64,000 nucleotides of DNA from Amphichorda felina (lineage: Eukaryota > Ascomycota > Sordariomycetes > Hypocreales > Bionectriaceae): positions 1 through 64,000 of the forward strand of contig JAEMHR010000009.1 of the NCBI GenBank assembly GCA_016490725.1, read 5' to 3'. Under the pieces are notes generated by a model that was not told the origin of the DNA, did not search any database, and was given only the letters and a program-made list of their open reading frames with translations. Both the position numbers and the translations under genes were made by a program. Numbering within the stretch: the first letter of the stretch is position 1; every line of letters begins with the position of its first letter. Below, one piece after another: positions 10,298 to 21,794 of the stretch.

Positions 10298-11501
10298 GAG
10301 CTCTTTCTCATGGTTCTGCCCCGGCCGCAGCACCCTGACAGTCCGGAACAGCGGAAGCGTTGGTTCAAGAGGTCGTGGTCCGGGAATTGGGCGTTGGCGG
10401 TGGAGGACATTGCCTGTGGGACTTGGTTGCGATGGATTTTCGTCGGCCAAAAAATGTCCCTGGGACCCTGTCGCGTCGCACAGCACCCCGTAGATTGGTT
10501 TGACCACTGGAGCTTTTGTGGCTGGTGAATGGGGTACCTGAGAGGCTGAGCAGCGCTGCTTTTAGCACAAGCCTCGACCAACCCACCCTGAGACTCGACT
10601 GAGGCTTTGGGATGTGGCTGAAAATGGGCCCTGGAAGAGCATAACTTTCTTAGATCATTAGTACTAGCAGAGTACTTTCATAAGCACAATTACTAAGGTT
10701 GTCGTGCACTTTTTCCGCAACTCCCCCGACCAAGAGTCTACCTAGTACTTCCGCACCTACTACGAGTAGGTATGTACGATTTCCTAAGTAGGAAGTCACA
10801 CTTTATTTGTATGGACTGCAAAGATATCTGAGCGTTTGAAAGTTATGCCTGCATTATCCTACGTAGCTTGCGAAAGACAGCACAATTAAAAGATAACCTG
10901 CTCCCTTGACCCGCATACCTCCGACAAGAGCTGTTAAAATTATGACTGTCATATTCGGTATATTATGTGATATAGGGGAGTAACTATTAGAATACTATAT
11001 AGTCGTATTGGAAATAGTGATGATTAAAGTGTGTAGGTATCCAGTGTGATTCGGACTACCTATGGTGCGGTAGTGATGAGAGGCGATGCCAGACGAGAGT
11101 ATAAGGCATTAGTTACGCAATTCTTGAATCTAGTTTGGTATGTATGTATAGCACAAACTTGAAATACTAGGTACAGTTAAACGTGATAGAATTGATGAAA
11201 GAGAGTGTTGCTGTATTGGCAGTAACCTGTAAGCATCACAATGTAGGGCCTACGCAAATGCCATATAACTCTGTGGCATCCGTGTTGATCTTGTCAAAAA
11301 TCCGACTTTCTTTTTGAGCAGTGTTTCTCCAGTTGTATAGGTGAAATAAAGACTGGTTGTTTGCGGTATCAGAGATGAGCTGGACCGATGGTTCAACCGT
11401 ATTAGCACGGCTGCGAGAGATGTTTATCCCATGGCCAGCTAGCAGGTCAAAGTGGCTAATTACCTAACTATGTACTCTTGCGACAAGGAGTAGTATGATT
11501 T
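10298..11501. other. AT-rich, gene-poor intergenic block
   Basis: From about 10,610 the sequence becomes AT-rich and rich in TpA steps, with repeated GTACT, TAGGTA and TATAG words. No credible coding region or RNA gene is seen. The part next to 10,300-10,580 is GC-richer and probably the promoter or leader of the PPR gene. The base composition resembles decayed repeat DNA after repeat-induced point mutation, but no transposon remnant could be recognised. Confidence 0.5.
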
Positions 11502-12648
11502 TTACGCCGAGGACGAGGCAGAATTCGCCACGTTCCTCTTCTCCATCTCCGCATCCTCTTCACCACTCCGCGAACCATTTCGCTCTTCCCCCGTTCCCCG
11601 GCTATCAGATTCAGGAACAAATGGCTCTACATCTCCAAACTTGCCCGCGAAAAAGCCCGCGCTGCCGGGGTTTTTAAAGCCGCGTGCAAGCTGCCTCTCA
11701 TACGACACTTGACGAAGCCTCTGCGCCTCGCGAGTCGTTGCTGCTAGATAGATCTCGACAGCGACCGCATGGATGGCGAGCGCAAGCCATGCGCTCATAC
11801 CAAAGGCCGCACCTCCCGCGGCGGTCTTCTCGTACGGATCCGCCGAGAACCAGTCGGCACGAGCGGTGAAATAGCCCGGAGTAGTACTGTTCGGATACCC
11901 AGGCCCGCACTCGGGATGGAGGGTTTGGAGAAGTTCCACGCCTGCAACCTCGGCCATCTCGACACAGGAGCGCGTCTCGTAGAGCGGGTGGGGGAACATG
12001 CTGATGATCTCGACCGCGGCCATCTGGATGAAACGCATGGTGATGACATGTGCCATCCAGGCAAACGTACGCATCATCCAGGCGCGGTGCTGGTCCAGTT
12101 GCTGGCGTTTGATGTTATAGTATGCGTTCAAGATACCAAAGGTGGAGAGGAGGACGGCGGTGCCGGTGACGCTCTGGGTCGGGACCGAGCCTCCAAAGAC
12201 ACGGCTCGCGATGATTATGGCGCCCGCATTACTGGCTAGCACCAAGAGGACGATGAGAGATCCGCTCAGGCGGTGAAAGATCAAGAAGCGGTGTCGAAGC
12301 GATGGGACAAATTGGAAGACGGCGAGAATGCAGGCTGGCAGGATGCAGGCAAGATGCATTACGATGCCAGCTTTGTAGAGACTCTTCCGGTACCAGTAGC
12401 ACTCGCCTGGGGGAGCCTTCGGGTCCCCAGACCTGCAGAAGACATCATCAAAAGAGATGTAGTGCAGCCGGCCTATTGAGAAACCAAGCAGCGCCCCTCC
12501 GAAGATGATGACTGTAGGAGGGTTAGTCGGCGGTCTGCGTATCTGTGAGCCCTGGGCCATCTAGAAGCTTACACAGAATGGTATAGAGACCTCTTCGGAA
12601 CCCCAGGAAGCCTGTAGTCTTCCGCAGAGTTCTAGAGAGGGCATCCAT
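11502..12648 (-). CDS. DUF2306 family multi-pass membrane protein
   Basis: Exons 12648-12573 and 12511-11502, with a 61-bp intron (GTAAGC donor, CTAAC branch, CTACAG acceptor), encode 361 residues. The intron is needed: it joins the short N-terminal helix RKTTGFLGFRRG to the first membrane span IIFGGALLGF, as in other fungal members. About seven hydrophobic spans follow, with the family pattern HRLSG in span three, an N-x2-R-x2-L-DQHRAWMMR block with the conserved His-Arg pair, and a cytosolic tail rich in Gly, Arg and Glu. The domain is of unknown function; many fungal members are found near metabolite genes. A periplasmic/lumenal loop contains three cysteines. The gene is complete; the role is unknown. 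Confidence 0.82.
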
Positions 12649-14715
12649 GTTGAATCGGCTTCAATGATTGAGGCGGCAAGGATGCTGTAAGTGCGCTTTG
12701 CGAACAGTGAGAATAGGCTCTTTACCCCCTTTGAGTATTCAAAGGTAATAAAATTTACTGGCGCAGCTTCTGTCCAATTATATATATATGACATTCGTTA
12801 TTGGAATTGATTAATGATGTCTAGGTAATTTTTGTGTGGCGGCTTCGCTTGCCGAGGAGTGAACCCCGACCTGCCCCATTACGGATTAGTAGATGGCGAG
12901 CTTGATACGAATCACGAAGTATTGCTGGGCGTTTTTATTCTGGCAAATCATTGTCTAGTACTAATGGTTAGAGGCTAAGAGTGCAGAAAAGCTCCGACTC
13001 TACAGCCGATCTGTATACCCTGTAAAGCCGACGCCCATCACGCGGAGAAACTATCCGATGAAGAACTCAGCTGCCAATACAACAGCCTTCCAGGTACGCC
13101 ACGAGGTACGCCACGTAGCAGGACCCCCGGGCCCCGAACTTCTCGAACATCATCCCGCTCTCGGCGATACGCAAGCTCCAATTAGCTGCGAGATTGACAA
13201 GATTCTGGCCGACATGCCGTTTCCGCGGTCCGCCGGCACTGGATGGCAGACCCCTGTAGAATGCAGCCTTAGCAAGGGCTAGAGCCAGGGTCGAGAACTA
13301 CTCGAACATGCTTAAAACCAGAGTTATTTCGCCCACGGAGGTCCACGATCTCAGCCGCGCTTAGCGACTTGCCACAAAAAGGCATATATTGTTTGTCTGC
13401 AGCTGCGGCACTTTTGTTACCGATCCTTCTACTGTGCTTGCATCTAGCTCATGTCGGTAGACCGGAAGTCCCTCGCGATCTAGATGCCTCAATCGAGGTC
13501 ACAGACTCGGATTCGGTGCGGCGGCCCGAGCTGTTGTCAGGATTCGGCATTTGGCCTTGAATTTGGCCCTGGCATACCCACAAAATGTGCCGCTTCAGCT
13601 TTCATTCTAGAATCATCCCCAGAGCAGCTTTAGGGGGGGTTACTCCCAGTGAGCTGAAAAAAAAAAATTAAATTGAGATGCAGTCGACCAGCTGAGGTGT
13701 CTGAACAGGATTTTCTAAAAGCTGAAACTCGAAGCAGCACGAAGTAAACGTATTAAATCAAACAAGGGTACTTGTTCACAGGGAAGAAGAATCATTAATC
13801 AGAGGGTACCTAATTTTGTCATCTAAGAGCTGCTTAGTTATTTCTGCATTGATACTACTGGTAGTGGTAGTCAACAGGCTATAGCCGCCACACCTTACAT
13901 AATACCTACATTCAAACACAGGGTTAAGGTTACTGTCCGATGGTCACCTATATGCCATATGAGTAAAATCTTTGGGGGCTGTTTTTTTTTTATATACATC
14001 AAGTGAAATATAATGATAACAGTAATAATAATCTTTCTGTCACTCGAACGAGGCTAGTAGTAGCCTGGAATACAGGGAGACTACCTAGCTTTACAATGCT
14101 GTATCCCCAGAATACTTATTACGCGGAAGCCGCTAAAAAGTAGCTACTGGTAAGTTCCGAATTAGATATAGCTCAGATCGATAGTTTCGCCGTAAGCTTG
14201 TACAAGTGCCACTGCTACTCCCCAGGGCAGAGGGGAAAGGGTGTTCGAAGTCAACACCCCTGACCCAAACCCCCCCTACCTCCTGGATAACAACAATAAC
14301 CAATTGATAATATCTTCGCCACCATTTTAGCAGGTTACAAGCAGTAAGATCTAGGCCGCAGCCTCTGCCAAGTCTGCTCCAGTTAATATGCCGCAAAATA
14401 TACCGGGTGCAAGGATCAGAGAGAGAGAGAAAAAAAAGAGTCTTTGCAGCCTTGTGCTTTGTCCGAAACCCATTTTAGTAAACTGGAAGCGAATTATTGG
14501 CAAACCCTTGTCAGGCAAGGCGTTCCCGTTGACCAAACAAGCACGCAATAGCGCCTCACAAGTTGTAGGGATGTTATGTATAGCTACGAAGTCCCAAGAA
14601 AGATATTCTTATGTGTCTAGTTGTTTGTTGGACCAGCCACTCTATAGTTATTCCCGCTTTTTTTCCCCAGTTCATATTCGGAATCTTATTTCCTTTTTGC
14701 GAGAGTCTATTCAAC
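12649..14715. other. 2.07-kb spacer, mostly AT-rich, without a supported gene
   Basis: Mostly AT-rich with long A and T runs (13,656-13,668; 13,981-13,991) and many TpA steps. A GC-rich islet at about 13,050-13,290 stands out and has short open frames on both strands, one with ATG at 13,058 on the plus strand (74 codons), but none matches a family I recognise. The right end, before 14,716, should contain the promoter of the IDO-like gene. Confidence 0.45.
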
Positions 14716-16371
14716 ATGGAACTTTCATTTATTGCGCTATCTTTGATAGCTGTGTCCTTTGCATACCTATGGGATGTGGTGAAACGGACGTTTCTGACAA
14801 AGTCATCCTCCAAACTCGACGACCAAGAAAAAGTTGAACCAGATGACGACATAAAGAGCAACGAACCATCTACCCTCGACTCACTCAAGAGTCTAAGGGG
14901 AAGCCATGAAGCCGCCAATGTCCTCTTGAATCTCATAGAACAAGACGGCGCTGGAGAGTGGCCACCCCGCGTCGTCTACGATTCCTGGCCCTCCGCCGTC
15001 CAACCGTATAAGGACATCTATCTAGAACTGGTACCGATGCTCCCGTGTGCAGATCCCTTGCTAGATGACAGCGCCCTCCTGGCTCGACGGGAAAAGTTTC
15101 GCTCGTCCATGCAAGAGCGCCTGAGTGCGCGTATCAACACTGTCGAAGTTGAAGATTTGCTAAACGGAGCCGAGGCCGGCAACTGGTCCCGCATTCGCCG
15201 GGACCAGTTGAACGGTGTATATTGCGCCGTTGCGGTCCTGAGACACGCATATAGGTACGTTGACATTGAATGGCTAAATGTGTAGTGTAAACAAACTAAA
15301 AGATGGTTCTTTTACCTTCATTCTGACAGGTGGGCAATCATTCCTGTTGTCAAAGTTGCACAGGCGGAAAAGGTCATCGACTTCCCTGCTGAACTCGACG
15401 CTCCATGGTGGCCCCTACAGCGATACTTTGGATGCGCAGCAGAGAGTGGCAACAACACCGCAAATGTCTTGCACAACTTTGACATTACGGGGGAGAGAAT
15501 CTTCAAGATCAATATTGGCATGTCGGAAGAGATTGTGTCTTCGGAAGAAGCCTTCTTCCGCATGTTTTACGACGTCGAATATGCCGTAAGCATTTGCAGG
15601 ACCTGTCCATTCTTGACCAGTACCACGTTTTAGCTAACAATGCGTCTCAAGGCCGTTGAGATATACTCTGGCATGGTGAACGCCATTATTGAATTCGAAC
15701 AAGGCAACAAAGAAACCTGCCTCAGCCACCTCCGCCAACTGAAGCCCAGCATGCACAAACTCTTCCAGATCTTCTACGACGGGCTCGTGGACGCCAAGGT
15801 CTCGCGAAGAGTCTGGCTCAGCTACTGCCAGGGCTTCCAGGGATGGGGCGTGGGGCGCATGATAGACGGGCGCTACGTCAAGTACGACGGCCTGTCTGGG
15901 AACCATGTGCTGGCGTTCCAAGCCATCGACGCCTTCTTCGGCATGGACCGCTACCTGGTCGACGAGAACATGACTCGCTACATCCCCGCGGCCCAGCGGG
16001 AGTTCACCAGTGTCTTGCGGAGGCATGCCATCCGCCGTCAGATTCGCGACGGGGAGGATTTGGAGATTGCTGCTGAAATAGGCCATCTCGTGCAGGAGAC
16101 CAGGGTACGTCTGGGAACCCCCTCCGGAATTTCCACAGCGTAGCTTTCATTTATGACAAACCTGCTGACCATTTTTCTTTTTGCCATATTCTAGCTCTTC
16201 CGAGCCTCACACAGAACCAGAGTCATTCCGTATCTGGAGCAACCAGCACCGGAACGTCTCATCATGACGGCAGGCAAGTCTGTTTTGGAAAATGCAGGCA
16301 CCAATGGGCTCAATGATGCGCTGGAGCCGCTGAAAGAAATGATGACAACTCGATTACGGCAAACTGTCTAG
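14716..16371 (+). CDS. Indoleamine 2,3-dioxygenase-like protein, membrane-anchored, proximal heme His missing
   Basis: Four exons, 14716-15254, 15330-15585, 15652-16104 and 16195-16371, keep phase and encode 474 residues. Residues 2-22 are a hydrophobic signal-anchor followed by basic residues. The all-helical IDO domain fills the rest; the best-matching part is 290-385, with an IDO-like D-G-x-S-G loop, the FQAIDAFFG helix and a Y-x-P-x3-R-x-F block. IDO enzymes open the indole ring of tryptophan to N-formylkynurenine with heme iron held by a His in that last block (MP-x2-HR). Here the matching residue is Gln380 (CAG at 15994-15996). The Gly/Ser-rich heme loop and the Phe/Arg substrate-contact segment are also altered. 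The fold assignment is fair; dioxygenase activity is doubtful. The ATG at 14716 is chosen for its context and the signal-anchor; the frame is open upstream. Confidence 0.75.
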
Positions 16372-16804
16372 GGCAAGGGGCTAGGTGAGGGTGGTCAGTT
16401 TTCCAAGGTGCTCTTGAAGCTTACCAGTAACGGCTGTCCCCCGTTGCATTTGGATGGTCGGCCGAAAAGAAACGGCCGGGAGGGGGATATCAGGAATGGT
16501 TATTTCCTTATTTGTCTTTATTTTTTACTGTTTTCTGGGGCTGTTTCGGTGGAAAATGAAAATCCGTGTTAGCCATCAAAGTACTTGGTACCTTGTGTAA
16601 AAAGACATCAATACACGGGGAAGGACAGTGCTGAGACTCATCCTATGGTGGCTTCCATTGTCTTGAGGGAAAACACGTCACTAGAAGTAAAATATTACAG
16701 CAAGCGGCTTTTTGAGAATGACGGGTACTTTTATCGCTTTCCTTATCATTATAATACATCGTGACTCGTCGATATCCTCAGCTGAGCTAGCCATTGTCTG
16801 GTCC
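16372..16804. other. Convergent spacer between IDO-like and Zn2Cys6 genes
   Basis: A 433-bp spacer where two converging genes end. It is AT-rich with T runs near 16,505-16,530; nothing beyond likely transcript 3' ends is seen. Confidence 0.5.
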
Positions 16805-18103
16805 TCAAAGGCCTTGTCTCAAATACATGAAGATTCCATCTTCGCGTCGCTGCAGCTCGCGCTGTCCCAACTCGATCAGCTTGGCGACAGGGCTCCAACT
16901 ATCATCTCCGTCTTCCACATCCAGTGCGACATACTGAACCGCGGCCATACGCTTGACACATTGTCTCAACGAAGCCTGAAGGTTGTGTGCCGTTTGGTGT
17001 ATAAGCCGTTTGTGGATCTCTGCCATGAGCTCGTTTGACACGGGAACGCGAACGGATCCGACGCTGATGTCTGGTATCATGCTTGCGGGTAACGTTACCT
17101 GCGGCGACTGCGGCTGCGGCTGCGTCCAGGACGGGGCTGATCCAGCAGCTAATGTTGTCATGTCGGCATCTGAGCCAGGCTGCATCCATTGGTGAATCTT
17201 CTCCGCCAACAATTCAAACGCTTCCGTCAGGTAGCTGTAGCAGCCCAGGATCAAAAGCGCCGTCATACCGTGGCACTTGCCAATCGGAATGGGTGCGCAG
17301 CCTGTACCGTTCGTTTGGTAGCTGTCCAAGAGGGACTTGAAGTCTCTGCTCGCCCTGTAGATCTCCTCTACATCCTCGGCCATATTGAAGGAGATTGTGA
17401 TCGACTCCGAGAGCCTCGCGAGTTGGTAGTGGACTGATACCAAACGGCTATGGAGACTTTCGCCGGAACTGTTTGTCGCACTTTCTGGGGACGGAATAGC
17501 TTCTCGTGTGCTTCTGTTCAGCTGCGGCAGCTGCTGTGGAGAAGAGGATGAGGAGGCGTAGAAGTTGCTGGAGTGGTGTGGCAGGCTGGACGACCCTGAC
17601 GCAAATTCCGAAGTCGGCGGCGATATGTTGCAACCCGCATCTAGCCTAGACTTGCCATCAAAAAGAGGGAGAGCTGGCCCATCTGGTAACGTGCCGTGAT
17701 CTTGGGCAAACCGGACGAGGTCGCCCAAGGAAACCGTCGAAGCGTCAACGTCGGTGCTGGGCGCGAGGCTGTGGAGAGCACTGCCTACGCTGGAGCTGTC
17801 CAGCGGTGGCATAGATATAAAGTCGTCGTCTGATATCGCGATGACATCCAGGCTGTCGATGTAATCCTGCTCCGTCTTGTTGCTCGCTCGGGGCGCTGGC
17901 GAAGCGGCCACGCAATCGTTAATCTTGGTCGGTGCATGGTTGGACGATGTGCTGCCTAGTGGTCGGCCAGCCTGGCCGCGGGGACTGTAGTTGCAGGCCA
18001 CGCCTGATCGAATGCACTTGTGGCACTTCCGAGAAGATTCATTTTTGGTGCACCGTGTTTTGGCGGCATAGCATCGGTCGCAAGTGTTTCGAAGGAGGCT
18101 CAT
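16805..18103 (-). CDS. Zn2Cys6 transcription factor
   Basis: A single exon of 432 residues from the ATG at 18103; a 7-codon extension would start at TTG and is rejected. The N-terminal zinc cluster fits C-x2-C-x6-C-x8-C-x2-C-x6-C (residues about 8-38) and is followed by a basic SPRGQAGRP segment like that of AflR-type regulators. A long Ser/Pro-rich middle leads to a helical C-terminal half containing a GxxALLILGCYSYLTEAFELL-like helix, reminiscent of the aflatoxin regulatory domain of metabolite-cluster activators. It lacks the standard fungal_trans middle homology domain. Its position between the IDO-like gene and the MFS/methyltransferase pair suggests local regulation; that is inference. 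Complete, with no lesions. Confidence 0.85.
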   Translation of the reverse strand: MSLLRNTCDRCYAAKTRCTKNESSRKCHKCIRSGVACNYSPRGQAGRPLGSTSSNHAPTKINDCVAASPAPRASNKTEQDYIDSLDVIAISDDDFISMPPLDSSSVGSALHSLAPSTDVDASTVSLGDLVRFAQDHGTLPDGPALPLFDGKSRLDAGCNISPPTSEFASGSSSLPHHSSNFYASSSSSPQQLPQLNRSTREAIPSPESATNSSGESLHSRLVSVHYQLARLSESITISFNMAEDVEEIYRASRDFKSLLDSYQTNGTGCAPIPIGKCHGMTALLILGCYSYLTEAFELLAEKIHQWMQPGSDADMTTLAAGSAPSWTQPQPQSPQVTLPASMIPDISVGSVRVPVSNELMAEIHKRLIHQTAHNLQASLRQCVKRMAAVQYVALDVEDGDDSWSPVAKLIELGQRELQRREDGIFMYLRQGL

Positions 18104-20032
18104 GGTTGAGAAAAATAAACCCAAGAGGATTGCTTGATGGGGGCGGGTTTGTCACCTGCTACGTACCTATTTGTAGAGTGTCAGCCAGCCTGCATGACAG
18201 GAAGGGGGGCGCAGCGGCCAGCGTTAGGTGTGCAGATTCGAGATCGCCGCGCGCGGCTGTTCCGTCCTTGTTCATCGCCCGGCTTTTCAAGGCCAGACGG
18301 CTGCCACAGTCAACCAGGCGCTGCCAGCAACCTTGAAGGAGCTGCTGAAACAAAAAGCGAGAACAACCCCCACGTTATTGGTGACAGCTGGCAGAATGAT
18401 GAATATGACGTGAACTGACCACAAAATGACATATACTGGATGCTGACTGTAGAATTCACAGAGGGACCAACGAGCATACCTGGAGTGCCGATGCTAATGC
18501 CGACGACGAATAGGGACAGATCCAAGATGGTGGTGATTATCCAGCTGTGCATCTTGGCTTAGATTCACTCCCAACAAGTAATCGTGTTCATGGAGATCAC
18601 GCAGCCCCTGAATTACGGGTATCTACGGATAAGGCACAAAGTAACATTTTTCTTCTAGTTCTGCGGGCGCTGTTACTCCGTGTTCCAGTGGCAATAGTTT
18701 GGCCTCCCTTACATGTGTCGCGATCAAAACGTGCTTTGATTGGATGAGGGGTCAAATGATGCCATGTACGGAGTGCATGCTAATGAGCATACAATAAGGT
18801 TTAAATGGAATTGAAAGTCTTGGTGTAACAATAGTATCAATCGTAATGATTGCCCATCTATGTCACTAGCCTTTGCGTCCGCTTGAATGTGTATTTGCCC
18901 ATTGTATTAGCCAGTACTCCTACTTGTTGCTATAGCTAACTATCATCAGCACCTCAACCGAATTCAAGTAGCCTAGCGCGGTTTTTCTCCTGCGGGAATT
19001 GGGATCCTTGCCCCAGTACCTACTAAAAGTTGGCCAACATCCGCCTTGGCAGCTTCCGATCCTAACAATGTTATGCATTATCCGTACTGCTCAGTGCGCC
19101 CCACGCGCTGAGATAGTCATATTACTAAACGGACCGAGTTTGGTGAATCTTCTCGTGACAACATGCACACATCCCACTCATTACACAGTGCGGCATTAGC
19201 CGTGTTATATTAGCTGTGCGGGCAGAGAGGTCAGAGTCGCCCGCAGCTGAAGAAGGGTATCGTGGCCTATCCCAGCACCGCCATTAACCGTTGTCACAGA
19301 GCTGAGTAGTCGGGGTAATCGTTAGCCCCCGATTGAATACATAAGCACCTGTTAAAAACAACCACAAATACGTTAGCTTAACGATTCAAGATCCTGCGGC
19401 CTTATGAGTCCGTTGTGTATAGGTGGATGCCGAATGGGCTAATACGAGTATACGAGTAGGTACCTTGCTTAAGTACTAAGTACTGCTAGTACTATGTAAG
19501 TAGGTAGTAGTAGTACTTAGTCATGAAGAAGGGTATAGTTACTCATCTTATTGATTCCTTTCGTGTCACTGTAAGAAGTATCAGTGGGGCAATACGGGTA
19601 CCGCCGCAAAGAGAGCAATGGGCGTGGGGCGAAATGCTTGTTTTACGGAGTACAGGATCCATACCCCAGTTCTACTTGTTATCGATTTACATACTACTAT
19701 AGGTAGGTAGTAGTAAGCAGTCCCGTACATAAGTAGGACTGTCATCGAATATTTCGACTTGTAAGCATTGACTAATACCATGTAAGGGAAGGATTCGACG
19801 GCTTCGTTGATTGAGTTGACCATATAATGGGCGCTGCTTTTCTATTATTATCTAGATAGTTCATATCTATAACATGGGAAATTACCTATTGTTACCCGTG
19901 GACCTTGCACCGATACCCTTATCTACCACCAAAAGTTCCCGCTATCCTGCCAGCCATATGTCGTTACACCTCCGATTTTGGATAGCATAGTGACAGGCAC
20001 ACATACAAATTCTCCATGGTGTTACGCCGGCT
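18104..20032. other. 1.93-kb gene-poor spacer with TAGTA/TAGGTA repeats
   Basis: The left part (to about 18,560) is GC-balanced and should hold the promoter of the Zn2Cys6 gene. From 18,560 to 20,030 the sequence is AT-rich. Short interrupted repeats of TAGTA, AAGTACT and TAGGTAG cluster at 19,445-19,520 and recur at 19,690-19,735. An 80-codon minus-strand frame with an ATG (18,310-18,552) has a hydrophobic N-terminal half but no known family, so it is not called as a gene. Confidence 0.45.
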
Positions 20033-21794
20033 TCAGGCTGTAGCACCTTGTGTCTTGGCATCCACTTCGTCATCCCATCCTTCCTTGGTCTCTTTCGGGA
20101 TGCGGATGAAGATGGCGCTCGCGATGAATGCAGCTCCCGCGAGGCCAACGCCAAAGTAGGAAGCCATATGGTAGCCGTGAAGCAGCTCCTCCTTTGACTG
20201 ACCGGTGCCGAAAGTGTTGACTTCGACGGTCCCTGCAAAGCCGAGGCCTGTGCTCGTTCCATAACTGAGCAGCGTGCCAACCAATGACCCGGCGACTCCT
20301 TGGTATTGTTTGGGCACGCTGTTGTTGGTGATAATCTGGGCACTCGTCACAATCAGATCGATTGTAAAAGCTGACAAGAACAAAGCCGGGAAGCACATGG
20401 CCCAATAGGTCAGCTCCATTGGGATGGTTGCGACCAAGAGGTTGCAACCGAGTGTGGCAAGACAACCAGCACAGATAATCACCTGGGCTGGCAACCTTGT
20501 TACAAGCCAGGCTGCGACAAAAGCCATGGAGCCACCGCCAATTGTCAGCGGCAGGTACTGAACGCCCACCCGAATCAAGCTGTCCTCTCGGATGGTGAGC
20601 ATGTAAATGTTCATGTACCAGAAGAAGATGGAGATGCTCATGAATGCGAAGAAGATGGCAATGAGGAGGATGCCGAATGAAGGCGTGTGCCAGATGTCGA
20701 AAGGGAGAATTGGCTCCTTGGCAACCTTCATTTCCCAGTACGAGAAGGCAGCAAAGCAGAGAATGGAAGCGATGAGCAGAGCAATGTTATAGGGGGCATC
20801 CCATCCAGTCAAAGGAGCTTGGCTTCAGACCCGTTAGTTCTGTCATGGTAATGCCTGTGTGAATCACTTACTTCCATGTGAAATTGAACAGAATCAAACC
20901 GGATAAGCCGAGAGCTGCTCCAATCCAATCCACCTTGCCTTTAGGATCGATTGGCTCATCCGTAGGACAGATGGCAAGAGCAGAGGGATATATAACGAAG
21001 CCGAAAACACCACTACAACGACTGTCAGTGACTCTGCGTATCAGTCATGTGTACACTGGGTGTGAGCCTTACAGGAAGAAGAAAAGCCACTTCCAGTCGG
21101 TAAGCTGGACCAGGATGGCCGATATGAGGGAGCCGCCAGCCGAACCAACAGGCGCCATACAGCCAAACAAGGCCAGGCCCAGGTTGCGCTTCTTACCCGG
21201 TGGGAAGGTGATGCCAATCATGGCGACAATGTTCGGAATCATCAATCCACCTCCGATACCGCAGAAGCCTCTCATGAGGCACAGGGCTACCAGATTAGGC
21301 GCATATCCACAAGCAAAGGCCCAGACAGTCCAGATGATGCAACCCACAGTCAGTGTGTACTTGTGGCCCCATACAGCACCGAGACGGCCGCCTGATGATC
21401 GTTAGCGCCTGCATAGTCGTATGCACAGCCAAGGTGCAATTTGGGCATACGCACCAACAAGGACGAAGGAGCCTTGGGTCAGAGGATACGACGCAACAAT
21501 CCAGACCGATTCAATATGGCTAGCACCCAGAGATCCACCGATACTCAGACCAGAATTGATGCCAGATCCCAGTGGGATCATCTGGACCAGCTGGGTCAGT
21601 GTGATGAAGAACATGAAGATGTTCTCCTGGAGATTTGACAATGCAGGTGCTGTGATTTTCTGCTGCTGCAACGAGTCTTGCTCGGGAGTAGCAACAAGGA
21701 CTCCGCCGTTGTGCCCATTTTGACTACTACCGGAGCCCGACAAGTCATTATCGCCGCCCTTCTCAATGTCAGAATGGTGCAGGGACTGCGGCAT
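20033..21794 (-). CDS. MFS transporter, DHA2 / ATR1-AMF1-like
   Basis: Four exons, 21794-21455, 21391-21073, 21012-20872 and 20822-20033, keep frame through introns of 63, 60 and 49 bp and encode 529 residues from the true ATG. After a hydrophilic N-terminus come about 14 membrane spans. Landmarks are SYPLTQGSFVLVGGRLG at the end of span 2 with the loop GAVWGHKY, and GxxxxxPNIVAMIG in span 4-5, typical of the fungal ATR1/AMF1 group of drug:H+ antiporters and ammonium-linked carriers. The short C-terminal tail is acidic. Substrate cannot be read from sequence. It is divergent from the methyltransferase gene (949-bp shared promoter), which suggests co-regulation and export or self-protection for a local product. 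Confidence 0.88.

Noticed and set aside
10298..10507. 70-codon N-terminal extension of the PPR protein
   Set aside because: It would begin at GTG; the first ATG at 10,297 gives a normal mitochondrial presequence.
13369..13560. Frame with a hydrophobic stretch resembling a signal peptide
   Set aside because: Starts at TTG, no ATG, no family; sits in a degenerate spacer.
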